A program made the translations under genes and the position numbers. This document shows, one piece after another, positions 9,940-20,918 of a DNA stretch of 64,000 nt. The notes under the pieces are model-generated. The model was given only the letters and a program-made list of their open reading frames with translations. It was not told the DNA's origin and did no database searches. This stretch comes from Megaustenia siamemsis (Eukaryota; Mollusca; Gastropoda; Stylommatophora; Ariophantidae): assembly GCA_032433765.1 (NCBI GenBank), contig JAVIAB010000041.1, positions 77,366,335-77,430,334 on the forward strand, read 5' to 3'. Each line of letters begins with the position of its first letter. The stretch's first letter is position 1.

Positions 9940-12054
9940 TAGCTCGTTTCAAAACATATGCCCAACTTCAAAACGCTATTACTCTCTAACCGTTTGTTAA
10001 ATACTTTTGAAATTTTCCAAATGTTATTAGAATGCAAAAGACCCTTTAAATGTATATTTAACAAATATCTTGCAGCTGCAGTTTTCTTAAAGCGGCGATA
10101 TTTCTTTGATGTTTGTCAAAATTGTAAATTGTGAAGCCCTAAAGAATAGAAATTACCGTAGTTGCTGGTCTACGATTAATTTTCACTAGGTAAAGGCGTG
10201 GCCGTAATGGGGAAATAACTGGATAAAACAAAACACCAGGAGAATTATTGTCTGCTCAGTTCGAGGACGGACGATAATAATATCAAGGTATACCTGTATG
10301 TCCAATTTTCATAGTTGTGTGGTCCTGAAAAGGACCGTTTGTTGAAATAATTTAAGGTAATATAGGGGCCAACATTGTGGGGGCTATATACTTTCATTCT
10401 GAATCAGACGAGTCTAAAAGATTAATAACTGTTTGGGGTTGAACATTCCACAAACCATCATTTTTCCAATATTCCTCTTCCTGTTTTAAGACGTGGTCTT
10501 CACATTTAGCCCAATAATCTTTGTCTATATTTAATAAAGCGAGATTAGCAAGAGTCTTTACATCGCATATTTTGAATGTTGTATTTTCATCTGCCACTTG
10601 TCCTTTTAATTTTGCCTAGATTAGTTCTATTGGATTTAAATGAGCATGGTAAGGTGGCAGCCTCAAACTTATATGACCGTGCTCTTGGATAATCTTATCT
10701 ATTTGAAAATCTTTGTCCTCTGTTTTTGCTTTACTAGAGATAGTAATTCAGGTTTTAAGTACATGTTATTAAATTGTATGTGCTCCTTTGTGAGCCATAT
10801 CTTAATAGCATCTTTTGTACTGGATGACGTCGGCACTTTATCTTCAATTGCAACAATGTTGTGGTACGCTGCATTGTCCATTATTAGGCAAGATGGTCGA
10901 TCTAGTGCTGGGAGAACAGAATTTTCAATCCAATGTCTAAATATGTGACCATTCATCTCAGAGTGATAATCCCGATTGTCTATGGATTTTGAAAGAAAAA
11001 TGAGCTCTGCATTCTGTATTAGTCCATGTTGTCGACTACCTGCATGAGCAATTATCAAGCGCTGTCCTTTGCTGCTAGGTATTAATCTCTTAATCTTTCC
11101 ATCTGATGACTGCCATTCCCTTTGGTTAGTGTGGTGAGCATTGATCCATGTTTCATCCAAGTACACTATATCATAACCTTGCTTGCGTACCTCTTTTACT
11201 TCACGTAAGTACTTGCTTCTCATGACTACTATATGTGGCTTCTCACAGATGATGTTTCGTCCATTGGAATACTTTCTGAATGTAAAGCCTGCAGCTCTCA
11301 CATTCCTCCATAATGTAGACTTTGATATTTCAATACTGTTGTTCTTTTTCAGCGACACTTTTAATTTTCTTATTGTAACAGTTTCATTCATACCCAACAT
11401 TTTGCGAATTTCACTTCTAATAAGTTCACTGTCGAAATTATCCAACATTTTTGCTCTTCCTTGTGATTTTGTATATTTGGAACATTGACGGTCACGTGCT
11501 TGAATCCAGCGATTAAATGACCGTTTAGATAAATCCAAAATGTGTCTTGTCCTATTCTCAGGGTTTTCTAAAGAATGAAATAATCTTCCTCGTTTAGCCT
11601 CTTTGCAAAAATAGTCATACATTTTTATTGCGATGTTTTGTAAACTGCAGAATTTCATTTTAAGACTCATGATAAATGTTATTGTTCCACGTTACGCCGC
11701 TGAATTAACGGAAATGGAACACACAATGCCTCGTGTTTACTACAAGTGTCTAATTGTGTCAGGATGCTCACGCGGAAAGCGTGAAAAATCGTAAATTTGA
11801 GCGTGTATAGATTTGTAATCGCTATTTTTAACTTAAATACTGTAAACACTAAGTTTTGACTACATCAATGGGTCGTTATAAATTTATATAAATCAAATAA
11901 GCAATAATAATAACCAAATGTTTGTTTTTAATGAAATTAATTCCCTGTTGGGTTCTAATCATTATAACTATACATGCAAATTTTGAAAAAAATACAAAAA
12001 GCGGTTTAAAAGATATTGATTTTTAAAGTTGGGCACGACTTATGAAACAAGCTA
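9940..12054 (-). mobile_element. Tc1/mariner-superfamily transposon, copy 1
   Basis: The left end TAGCTCGTTTCAAAACATAT and the inverse complement of the right end (TAGCTTGTTTCATAAGTC...) form imperfect terminal inverted repeats of about 35 bp, both running into GCCCAACTT. TA target duplications sit at 9938-9939 and 12055-12056. The insertion point is confirmed by the uninterrupted LINE paralogue at about 58752, which continues from GGCATTAAACT to GGCCAG. It is 2,115 bp long and carries one transposase gene on the minus strand. The related copy at 53526-55213 has lost about 420 internal bases. Confidence 0.9.
10394..11670 (-). pseudogene. Transposase of IS630-Tc1-mariner type, wide D-E spacing, inactivated
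   Basis: The ATG at 11670 starts MSLKMKFCSLQNIAIKMYDY, and 323 codons stay open to 10699. Motifs in order are an N-terminal helix-turn-helix region, YLDETWINAHHTNQREWQ (first catalytic Asp), CLIMDNAAYHNIV (second Asp) and, after a shift, LPPYHAHLNPIELI (catalytic Glu). By the second copy, about 83 residues lie between the second Asp and the Glu, far more than the 34-39 of classical Tc1 or mariner enzymes. Comparison with copy 2 shows a one-base deletion at about 10700 and a Trp-to-stop change at about 10618. The last piece, 10394-10597, ends in an acidic Ser-Asp tail (LLDSSDSE). Full length would be roughly 430 residues. Confidence 0.82.
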
Positions 12055-12056
12055 TA

Positions 12057-13522
12057 GGCCAGTTTTTACAAGTCGGTGTGAGCTATATCGGCTATGTGGT
12101 CATAATGAACACCGTCTGGACAGGAGCAGTGTTGTGTGACCTTTTACGTTTTGTACGAATGTCATCGTTGTAATTGTGAGATCTAATCCCATCACTACAT
12201 CTTCACACAATTCTGAGAGAGACACCCCCCCCCCCCGTATGCTCATTCTTACAACCTTATTTCTATGATCAGTCTGCTCAATATAGCGTGCACGCAGAGC
12301 CTACCGTTTCCTTCCACCAGATGTGTGCCATATCCGGCTTGTGCTCTGGAAGTCTGTTATGCCTCTATGTTGTGTTGTGCCATTCATGCTCTGATGAAGG
12401 CGTCAGCATGTGGCTGGCGATTTTTCTGTGCACACTTTTTTTGCAGAAATCACCTCACTTGGCATCCTTAGCCTGCTTAGCACATAACATAAAGTGCATC
12501 ATATTCTGGTCGACTTGTTCTTTCAGACGCTCTTATAGCCAGGTTTTGTTCTTACAATCTTTCTGGCTGTCTGCCATGTCTTGGTCGCTGTCTCTCGTTC
12601 CGTCAAGCTTTCTCATCTTCTTTGTTCCACCAGGGCTGCTACATCCATTTCCTGCGACAGGCGCCTTGTTTTTCTGTGTCTTTGATTTTCATAATAACGT
12701 TCTCGTCTGTGCTCTCATAGTGGAATGTGTTGAATTTGCTTTTCTGGGTTCAATTTCTGCCTTTCTCAGTTAGGATGGCACATGGATAGTGATCACTTTA
12801 GTGGAATCCCTGTGCACTCACTTGCATTCCCTGTGCGAAGTGCAAGACACCAGTGCCAGGTCTATGATACTGTCAGAGTCCCCTGTACGAAGTGCAAGAC
12901 ACCAGTGCCAGGTCTATGATACTGTCAGAGTCCCCTGTACGAAGTGCAAGACACCAGTGCCAGGTCTATGATACTGTCAGAGCCCCCTGTACGAAGTGCA
13001 AGACACCAGTGCCAGGTCTATGATACTGTCAGAGTCCCCTGTGCGAAGTGCAAGACACCAGTGCCAGGTCTATGATACTGTCAGAGTCCCCTGTGCGAAG
13101 TGCAAGACACCAGTGCCAGGTCTATGATACTGTCAGAGTCCCCTGTACGAAGTACAAGACACCAGTGCCAGGTCTATGATACTGTCAGAGTCCCCTGTAC
13201 GAAGTGCAAGACACCAGTGCCAGGTCTATGATACTGTCAGAGTCCCCTGTACGAAGTGCAAGACACCAGTGCCAGGTCTATGATACTGTCAGAGTCCCCT
13301 GTACGAAGTGCAAGACACCAGTGCCAGGTCTATGATACTGTCAGAGTCCCCTGTACGATGTGCAAGACACCAGTGCCAGGTCTATGATACTGTCAGAGTC
13401 CCCTGTACGAAGTGCAAGACACCAGTGCCAGGTCTATGAAACTGTCCCATGTTCGAGTGACCATTCTCGTCGTTGCCCTTCTATTATTTAAGAACACTAA
13501 ATAGGCCGACACTTGTGCTTAA
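12057..13522 (-). mobile_element. Decayed I-like LINE, 5' part, containing a 52-bp minisatellite
   Basis: This continues the element of 7.9-9.9 kb beyond the transposon. ACCGTCTGGACAGGAGCAG at about 12112 corresponds to ACCATCTGGACCAGGAGCAG near 58805. Matches to the endonuclease-RT linker run to about 13520 (59650 in the intact copy), where this copy is 5' truncated inside the endonuclease domain. Within it, 12833-13446 is a minisatellite made of the element's own sequence. Open frames on the plus strand (12265-12773) are shadows. Confidence 0.82.
12833..13446. repeat. 52-bp minisatellite, ~11.8 units, derived from LINE ORF
   Basis: Units begin GTACGAAGTGCAAGACACC and end TCAGAGTCCCCT. Unit starts fall every 52 bases (12833, 12885 ... 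13405). One unit matches 59528-59580 of the better-preserved I-like LINE, where it occurs once, and the sequences flanking the array match what flanks that single unit. Near-identity between units indicates recent or homogenised amplification, much younger than the surrounding LINE decay. Confidence 0.95.
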
Positions 13523-14229
13523 TTTATATAGATATATCCCACATTACCCCAAAAATCATGTTTCCAAGGTTTGTAAAAATTATGATCACTAACACCATAT
13601 TCCCTAAACGCCACTTGGTGTTGCCGGGGGCTCTTTACTTATATATATATATATACTTAATGCCTTCTATCAGTGTCTGACTTTACTGCTGCAGTCGTTG
13701 AACTATGGGCTTAGATGACAGCCGGCGGTCATGGACCTAGTATTTTAACGATAACATTTCTTCTTTTGACTATATGTCTCTCAACCATTTCACATCTCTT
13801 TTCTGGGATGTCTTCCTGATCATTATTCTATTTTCAGCTGCTATGTCCATTTTTTGCATTAAATGTAGTTACATTCGGTATCTGTTATCGATTGTCTAAC
13901 AGTTTTACTGTCGGTGTGTCTCGTGGAGACGTCGATTCTAAGGTGTCTGTTTTGTTCTCTTCTGTATGGTTGCGTCCTGACATTATATTGTCTTCACCCC
14001 TTTTTTAGAATTCCACTTTATTTGGCGCGTCATCTATTCGTATTTCTGTCCTGATCTACAAGTTTATTACAGAAATTACAGGCTTTAGGTGTGATTACTT
14101 TTATTTCTACTCGGACAGTAAATAACTACTGAAGTCAAGATCTTCTAAATATTGACGATCTCTGCTGTAAAGAATCTGTTTTTTTCCCCCGCTATAACTT
14201 TCTAGACTATTTGGACCAGGCGGTCAGGC
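13523..14229. other. Unassigned, probably 5' region of the Penelope-like element
   Basis: A short TA run lies at 13641-13654. No coding signal was recognised. Its position just upstream of the Penelope-like RT suggests untranslated or decayed 5' sequence, but no boundary was found. Confidence 0.3.
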
Positions 14230-15760
14230 GACAGCATGTGCTTGTCCGACTGAACACATATCTGACTGTCTAGACAGTGTCTTCCAGCCTATGGTAATTA
14301 GTCTTCCCTCATATGTCAAGGACACAAACCATGCCTTGAGTATCTTCTCTTCCATCTCTCTCGCCCGTGGTCGTTCATACCGACTTTTCACCCTTGATGT
14401 TTGCTCTCTCTACACCTCTATTCCTCACTCCGACGGCCTCTTGGCTCTACGTTTCTTTCTTGATCAGAGACAACACCCCTCTGTGGATACTGCAACTCTT
14501 CTCCGCCTTACTGAGCTTGTACTCAACCTCAACACCTTTGAGTTCAATGGTGACTTCTATGACCAAGTTAGTGGAGTAGCCAAGGGCACCAAGATGGGCC
14601 CCAGCTATGCTTGCCTATTTATGGGTTACCTTGCGCACCAAATTCTCAATTCTTATCAAGGTCCCATTCCCATCATATACCTTCGGTACATTGATGACTG
14701 CTTAGGACTTACCGATCTATCTGAGGATGACCTCTCCAGATTTATCGATTACATTGGTAGCTATCACAAAGCTATCACCATCACATCGTGTTTATCCACT
14801 TCCTCTGTTACCTTCCTAGATCTTATTGTTTCTTTGGCTACTTCTGGCCTCCACACCTTGGTTTACTATAAACCCACAGACGCCCATTATTATCTCCTCT
14901 ATACTTCATCAGATTCACCTTTTTGTCGTGCGTTATTCAATTCCGTTCTCCCAGTTATTGCGTCTCCGTCGCATTTGCCAGGATGACAAAGATTTCCTCC
15001 AACAGGCTCAACATATGTTAGGTTTCTTCAGCCGTCGGCTTTATCCAGACTCGATCCTCCAGTCTGTCCTCAATCGGGTCCTCCTCATCTCCCGTCCCAA
15101 GACACTCACTCCCTCTAACAGCCCCCCCCCCCTTCTGAGAGAACCATACTCACTCTCACCTATCATCCTCACAACTTAGCTGCTGTGAAGATACTCAACC
15201 GCTACCGTTCCATTCTCCTCTCTGATACCATCACCCGTCTACTTTTCAGTGATCCCCAAATGATCGCATTCAAGCGCGACAGGAATTTGGGAGATATTCT
15301 GGTTAGGAGCCATATCCCACGGTCCGACCCTCAACACTTCGGCACGGCCCCCTGTGATCGTAACTGTATCACCTGTGCCTATGTGCTCCCTACTCACTCA
15401 GTCTTATTCCCTAATGGACGGTTCGAGATCAAACATGGCTTCACATGTGTGCCCCGTAACATCATTTATTCCATCATATGCCAACGATGCCAAATAACTT
15501 ACATTGGTGAGTCTGGTAGACGATTAGCGGAAAGGTTTTGTTAACATCTACGAGATGGTCAACAGAATACTGGCACTCCAGTGTCTTCCCATTTCAACTC
15601 CCCAGACCACAAGGGCAAAGACGACATCCGTATTACTGGTATTGTCCTTTGTCGCTCCGGCAACCGCAGCCGATTTACTTTGGAGAATCGCCTCATAGTT
15701 AAGTATGGTTCGCTGACCCCAAGAGGCATGAATGTATCACCCTCGTATCGGCTACCCATT
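14230..15760 (+). mobile_element. Penelope-like element (RT plus GIY-YIG endonuclease), decayed
   Basis: From about 14240 the frame gives CPTEHISDCLDSVFQP, LFTLDVCSLYTSIPH (RT motif A with catalytic Asp), GVAKGTKMGPSYACLFMG and YLRYIDDCLG (motif C, Asp-Asp). It then shifts near 14980 and again at a poly-C run near 15122, and continues through FGTAPCDRNCITC (zinc-like cysteines) into YSIICQRCQITYIGESGRRL, the GIY-YIG nuclease core, to about 15760. The order RT then C-terminal GIY-YIG is diagnostic of endonuclease-bearing Penelope-like elements. The shifts and a stop at about 15541 make it inactive. Penelope elements use the nuclease to nick DNA for target-primed synthesis. Confidence 0.88.
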
Positions 15761-16287
15761 CCCTTTTACATAGCCCTCTCTACTGTCCATGTTTTGGCTC
15801 TTTAGTCCATCTACTATGCCATGCTACTCATAGTTCTCCTCCACTAGTCCCCATTGAGACACTTCGGTGTTCTCATATAAACCTTTCTTTCTGGGCCATG
15901 TACCACTCATATGTTTTTATTGCACCCCACTCTCAGACTTCTTACTCTTTCCGCCTTTTGAGGACCTGTTATTATATTCGTTCTCCTTCTAGCTTGCACA
16001 CTTACTCCGTCAGTAGTGCATTGTGCGCACATTTCTACACATTTGATTGTCCCCGCATGGATGTGCACATGCATGTATGTGTTCATATGTACGGGTATTG
16101 GTATATATATGATATGCTTCCTGTGTCATGGCGACTACGTGTTGTCGATTTTATGATTCGGCTCTTGCTGAGATATTTAAATGATTTACGCGACAGTCTA
16201 GTTGTGAAATTATGTGTTGCTATTCCCGTTTGGTGTAATGTTTTACTTCTGACTGGAGGATGGACTGTGAACTTTATCGATATTTAA
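15761..16287 (+). other. Probable 3' sequence of the Penelope-like element
   Basis: T- and C-rich sequence without a recognised gene between the GIY-YIG domain and the next LINE. The open frame at 15898-16287 shows no family motif. Confidence 0.3.
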
Positions 16288-18702
16288 GTGGAATATGATT
16301 TATTCTTCCTATGTGTCGTGTGTTCGCGGTTCGATAGGCAAGCACATGGTTCGACAACAATGTCGGCGGTAGTTGGGTGTGTTCAACCCGTATGTGAAAA
16401 GTCTGCGACGGTGGATGGGGCGGACGAATTTGAAATAATTAACGGCCCAGAAAGCGAAAACAGCGCAGTGTGTGGTACACTTGAGGCATTTTCAGAACAC
16501 GAAAGGCGAATATGGCAGACCACCGTGAAAGAGATTGGAGCCTCATCACGTAACAATCCAAATAAAGCCATGGAGAGAAATTATAACTAATGTTTTAGGA
16601 ACGAAATAAAAATAGCTACATGGAATGTTAGGACCTTATACCAAAAGGAAAACTAGAAAATCTTATGGTAGAAGCAGAGCGATTAAACATAGATTTCCTA
16701 GACATATCAGAAACAAGATGGAAGGAAAGTGGATACATACAAGACGATAAATATACATTTATATATTCAGGTAACACAAAAGAACACCAAAGAGGAGTAG
16801 GCATTCTAATAAAACGAGAGCTACAAAAATATATAAATACTCAATTGACATATAATGATATGAATATACTAATAAGAATGAAGGCAAAACCATTCGACAT
16901 AGTAATATTACAGACATACGCACCTACTCAAGACTATACAGACGAACAAATAGAGGCATACTATGAAGATCTAAACGCAGTTATGAAGCAAGTGAAATCA
17001 TCAGACATCTTGATTATAATGGGTAATATGAACGCTAAAGTAGGAAAAGGTAAATATAAGACCATAATAGGAAATCATGATCTAGGAAAAAGGAATAACA
17101 GAGGAGAAAGATTAATACAATTTTGTGAAGAAAACAAACTGATAATATGCAACACCTTCTTTAAGCAAGAGAAAAGAAAATTATACACATGTAAAAGCCC
17201 TGGAGACAAGAAGAGAAATCAAATATATTACATAATGATAAAAGACAGATTCAGGAACAGCGTCAAGAAAGCCAAAACCTACCCAGGAGCAGACATTAAT
17301 TCAGACCACAATCCTGCAATGATAAAAATGAAAATCAAATTAAAGAGAAGCAAACAAAAAAACTAATTCAGCAACATCAATAGATATAACAGCGTTAAAC
17401 CAGAAAGATGTACAAGAAACTTACACTGTACAAGTAAATAACACATATCAGAAGCTACTAGAAGAGGGGATTGAGCAGTATAGAAGAGAAAATCCTGAAG
17501 AAAAAGTCACAACAAAATGTAAATGCATAAAAAACAGCATGCAAGAATCCTGCAACACCTTGCCCAAAAAGGGAAGTAACAAAAAACAAAAATGGATAAC
17601 TGACAAAATCTTAGAAAAAATGGAAGAAAGAAGACAAGCGAAAAAGACTGCCAGATACAAGGATATAGACAATGAAATACGGAGAATGTGCAAAAAGGCA
17701 AAAGAAGACTGGCTTAACCAAAGATGTCTAGAAGTCGAAACTATGGAAAGTAAACAAAACTTAAGAGAGATGCACACAGAAATAAAGAGGATGACGAATA
17801 AAGACAAAAAAGCTACAGAAAACTGAGGCATTGCAAATAAAGAGGGAAGAATGCTAACAGACAACAAAGATATAATAGATAGATGGCAAGAATATATAAC
17901 AGAATTATTTCATGACGAAAGGGACAAAAAGCCAGGCATAAAATGTACATACAAATATAAAATCCTGAAATCTGAAGTAGAAAAAGCTATAAAAACAAAG
18001 AAAAAAGGAAAAGCAGCAGGGCCTGACAATATACAGATAGAGATGATACAGGCTCTAGAAGAGTTTGGCGTCGAAGTGATCACAGACATATGCAATGACA
18101 TATACCATACAGGATACATACCAAACGATCTAAAAACATCAACTTTCATTGCATTGCCTAAAAAGAATGGTGCAGTTGAATGCAGTGACTTCAGAACAAT
18201 AAGACTAATGAGCCAGGTAACACACATTTTACTAATAGTTATACAGGGAAGAATTCAGAATAAAATCAATACTGAATTAGATTAGCAACAATTTGGATTC
18301 AGGAAAAACAGTGGGACAAAAGAAGCCATATTCAGCATGAGAACATTGATTGAAAAGTACACAGAAGTAAACAAACCAATATATGCCTGCTTTATAGACT
18401 ACACCAAAGCTTTCGATAGAATACACCATAATCAACTTATAGACTGCCTAAAGGATATCAATCTAGACGACGCAGACATACGACTAATATGTAATTTGTA
18501 CTGGGAGCAAACAGCAATAATAAGATATAACAAGGAGAACTCTACACCCATGGACATAAAAAGAGGAGTAAGACAAGGATGCATCCTATCACCAGGCTTG
18601 TTCAATCTATACACTGAGCAAATCTTTAAAAACATCTCAAAGATACCAGGCCTAAACATTAATGGAAAGATAATCAATAACCTAAGATATGCTGATGATA
18701 CT
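16288..18702 (+). mobile_element. RTE/CFDP2-like LINE (host of a nested insertion), 5' part
   Basis: An open frame from 16288 to 16590 is followed by the endonuclease start KIATWNVRTLYQ at about 16610, a one-base shift, and an EEP nuclease domain at 16665-17366 with DISETRW and NSDHNPAM. Two catalytic positions look lost: GNMNAKVG where GDMNAKVG is usual, and RNQIYYIM where RNQIDYIM is usual. A linker and RT follow, with GKAAGPDNIQIEM, a stop at about 18283, FGFRKNSG, ACFIDYTKAFDRI and LRYADDT at 18690-18702. There the element is interrupted by another LINE and it resumes at 20919. It is an old, inactive copy. Confidence 0.88.
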
Positions 18703-20901
18703 TCTGATCATCATCTTCTGTTAGCCAAACTTAAAATTAAATTAAAAAGGTATAATACAACGAATAAGGGTAGAATGTATTTCAATGTAGGGTTTCTTAA
18801 AGAACAAGGAATTAAAGATAAATTCGCAGTCACAATATCAAACAAATACCAAGTCCTCCAACAACTAGAAAATACAATAAATATAGAAGATCATTGGAAA
18901 CAGGTAAAAAATATATGGAAAGAGACATGCGAAGAAACACTGGGGAAAAGAGAACGCCAGAATAAGGCATGGATGACAGCAGAGACCCTGGATAAAATTA
19001 AAGAAAGAAAGAACAAGAAAGCAGACATAAATAAAAGCAAAACAAGAAGTAATAAAGCCAAGACACAGGAAGCTTACACAGAGGTGAACAAAGAAGTGAG
19101 AAGATGCATTAAAAGGGATAAGAGGAAATATATAGATGAACTAGCTAAAGAGGCAGAAGAAGCAGCAAATAAAGGGAATATGAAAGAACTGTACAACAGC
19201 ACAAAGAAATTAGGTGGAAAATACAAACAGATCAACGCCTTTATCAAAGACAAGAAAGGAAATCTGCTTAGTAATATAAGGGAACAAATGGAGAGATGGA
19301 AAGAACACTTTGAAGAACTTTTGAACAGACCCGGCTCAAATAATCCTCCAGATATACTACCAGCAGAAGAAGAGTTACACGTTAACTGCGGAAAACCAAG
19401 CAAAGAAGAAATAATGAAAGCCATCAAATTATTAAAAGATGGTAAAGCCACAGGACCAGATGAAATTCCTTCGGAAGCCATCAAAGCAGATATTAACACC
19501 TCTACCAAGATGTTACAGGATCTATTGGATAAAATTTGGGAGAGGGAAGAAATACCTAAAGACTGGAGAGAAGGTTATATGATCAAACTACCAAAGAAAG
19601 GAAGTTTACAGGAGTGCACAAATTATAGGGGAATTATGCTACTATCAGTGCCAGGAAAAATATTAGGCAGAATCATTCTGGAGAGACTAAAAGAGGCTAT
19701 AGAGAAACACTTGAGAGATGAACAAGCAGGTTTTAGGAAGAACAGATCATGTGCTGATCAAATAACTACCCTACGTATAATAGTTGAACAAAGTTTAGAA
19801 CTAAAATCCCCACTATATATTGGATTCATAGATTACGAAAAGGCATTTGATAGTTTAGACAGAAGAATGCTTTGGAAGTTGCTGAGTCATTACGGAATCC
19901 CCATAAAGTTTATTAACCTGATAAAAACAATGTATGAAGGAACAAAATGTAGTGTGGTGCATGAAGGACAGCTTACAGAAGCATTTGAAATAAGAACAGG
20001 AGTAAGGCAAGGATGCCTCCTGTCTCCATTTCTCTTTCTACTGGCCATAGATTGGATTATGAAAATAACTCAAAACAACAGAAATGGGATCCAGTGGTCA
20101 CTGACCAAACAACTTGATGATTTAGACTTTGCTGATGACATAGCTCTCCTATCACACAGCCATCAACAGATGCAGGATAAAATGAGTATATTAGATGAGA
20201 GATCACAACAGCTAGGACTAAAGATTAATAGAGATAAGACCAATATTATGAGAATTAATGCAGTTGGCAATAACCATATAAAACTAGGAGAAATACCTCT
20301 ACTAGACGTACAATCTTATATATATCTGGGCAGTAATATAGATAAAGAGGGAGGAACAGAAAATGATACCAAAATAAGGATATCAAAAGCAAGAGGAGCT
20401 TTCATTGCACTGGGAAACATATGGAAATCCAAAGAAATTAGGCTAAATACAAAAATAAAAATTTTCAACTCAAATGTTAAGTCGGTCCTATTATATGGCT
20501 GTGAAACATGGAGAATGACAAAATTGACAATCACGAAAGTACAGACTTTCATTAATGGATGCTTGCGCAGAATAAAGGGATGGAAATGGCAGGACAAAGT
20601 CACTAACGTGGAATTATGGAAATGTACCGGTCAAATACCAGTGGATAAAGAGATACAGCGAAGACGATGGCGATGGATAGGACACACACTACGGAAGCCA
20701 ACTGAGAGTATTACACAACAGGCCCTTTTTTGGAATCCCCAGGGGAAAAGACAAAGAGGAAGACCAAGGAATTCTTGGAGAAGACAGATAGAAGCAGAGA
20801 TGAAGATGATGGGGAAGACATGGAATGATCTTAAAAGAATGGCAAAAAACAGAACGACTTGGAAAGTGTTTGTTGAAGACCTATGCTCCACCAGGAGCTA
20901 A
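18703..20901 (+). CDS. LINE reverse transcriptase ORF, 5' truncated, open
   Basis: The reading frame encodes the end of the endonuclease, a basic coiled-coil-like linker (KKADINKSKTRSNKAKTQEA), and an RT with KATGPDEIPSEAIK, AGFRKNRSCADQ, YIGFIDYEKAFDSLDRR (catalytic Asp), GVRQGCLLSPFLF and FADDIALLSH (Asp-Asp). It then has the C-terminal domain with YGCETWRM, WRWIGHTLRKP and GKRQRGRPRNSWRRQIE before the stop. The upstream 366 bases of the same open frame (18337-18702) belong to the older LINE, so an 854-residue translation beginning at 18337 is a chimera. RT domain residues look intact, but with no endonuclease and no promoter it is unlikely to be autonomous. Confidence 0.85.
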   Translation, partial: SDHHLLLAKLKIKLKRYNTTNKGRMYFNVGFLKEQGIKDKFAVTISNKYQVLQQLENTINIEDHWKQVKNIWKETCEETLGKRERQNKAWMTAETLDKIKERKNKKADINKSKTRSNKAKTQEAYTEVNKEVRRCIKRDKRKYIDELAKEAEEAANKGNMKELYNSTKKLGGKYKQINAFIKDKKGNLLSNIREQMERWKEHFEELLNRPGSNNPPDILPAEEELHVNCGKPSKEEIMKAIKLLKDGKATGPDEIPSEAIKADINTSTKMLQDLLDKIWEREEIPKDWREGYMIKLPKKGSLQECTNYRGIMLLSVPGKILGRIILERLKEAIEKHLRDEQAGFRKNRSCADQITTLRIIVEQSLELKSPLYIGFIDYEKAFDSLDRRMLWKLLSHYGIPIKFINLIKTMYEGTKCSVVHEGQLTEAFEIRTGVRQGCLLSPFLFLLAIDWIMKITQNNRNGIQWSLTKQLDDLDFADDIALLSHSHQQMQDKMSILDERSQQLGLKINRDKTNIMRINAVGNNHIKLGEIPLLDVQSYIYLGSNIDKEGGTENDTKIRISKARGAFIALGNIWKSKEIRLNTKIKIFNSNVKSVLLYGCETWRMTKLTITKVQTFINGCLRRIKGWKWQDKVTNVELWKCTGQIPVDKEIQRRRWRWIGHTLRKPTESITQQALFWNPQGKRQRGRPRNSWRRQIEAEMKMMGKTWNDLKRMAKNRTTWKVFVEDLCSTRS

Positions 20902-20918
20902 AAGGTAAAAGAGAAGAG
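18703..20918 (+). mobile_element. Nested, 5'-truncated RTE/CFDP2-like LINE with 14-bp target duplication
   Basis: ATGCTGATGATACT occurs at 18689-18702 and again at 20919-20932, immediately flanking this block. The block starts in the last residues of an EEP domain (SDHHLLLAKLKIKLK) and ends in an A/G-rich tail after the stop at 20899-20901. Removing the block and one duplicate joins the older element as RYADDTVLLAENHKDLQQLL. The insertion is 5' truncated, as is usual for LINEs, and has no stops or shifts over 732 codons, so it is much younger than its host. Its last 160 bases recur at 26.99-27.17 kb and, inverted, at 50.39-50.58 kb. Confidence 0.93.

Noticed and set aside
12265..12773. Plus-strand cysteine/leucine-rich membrane protein frames
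   Set aside because: They are shadows of the decayed minus-strand I-like LINE; the same shadows occur at 58.9-59.4 kb.
12833..13446. CRISPR-like regular repeats (also 1675-2648 and 50990-53395)
   Set aside because: Units abut without unique spacers and the context is a eukaryotic intron-rich genome with no cas genes.
18337..20901. One 854-codon LINE protein
   Set aside because: The first 122 codons belong to an older LINE; the target duplication at 18689-18702 marks the junction. It is a chance fusion of two elements.
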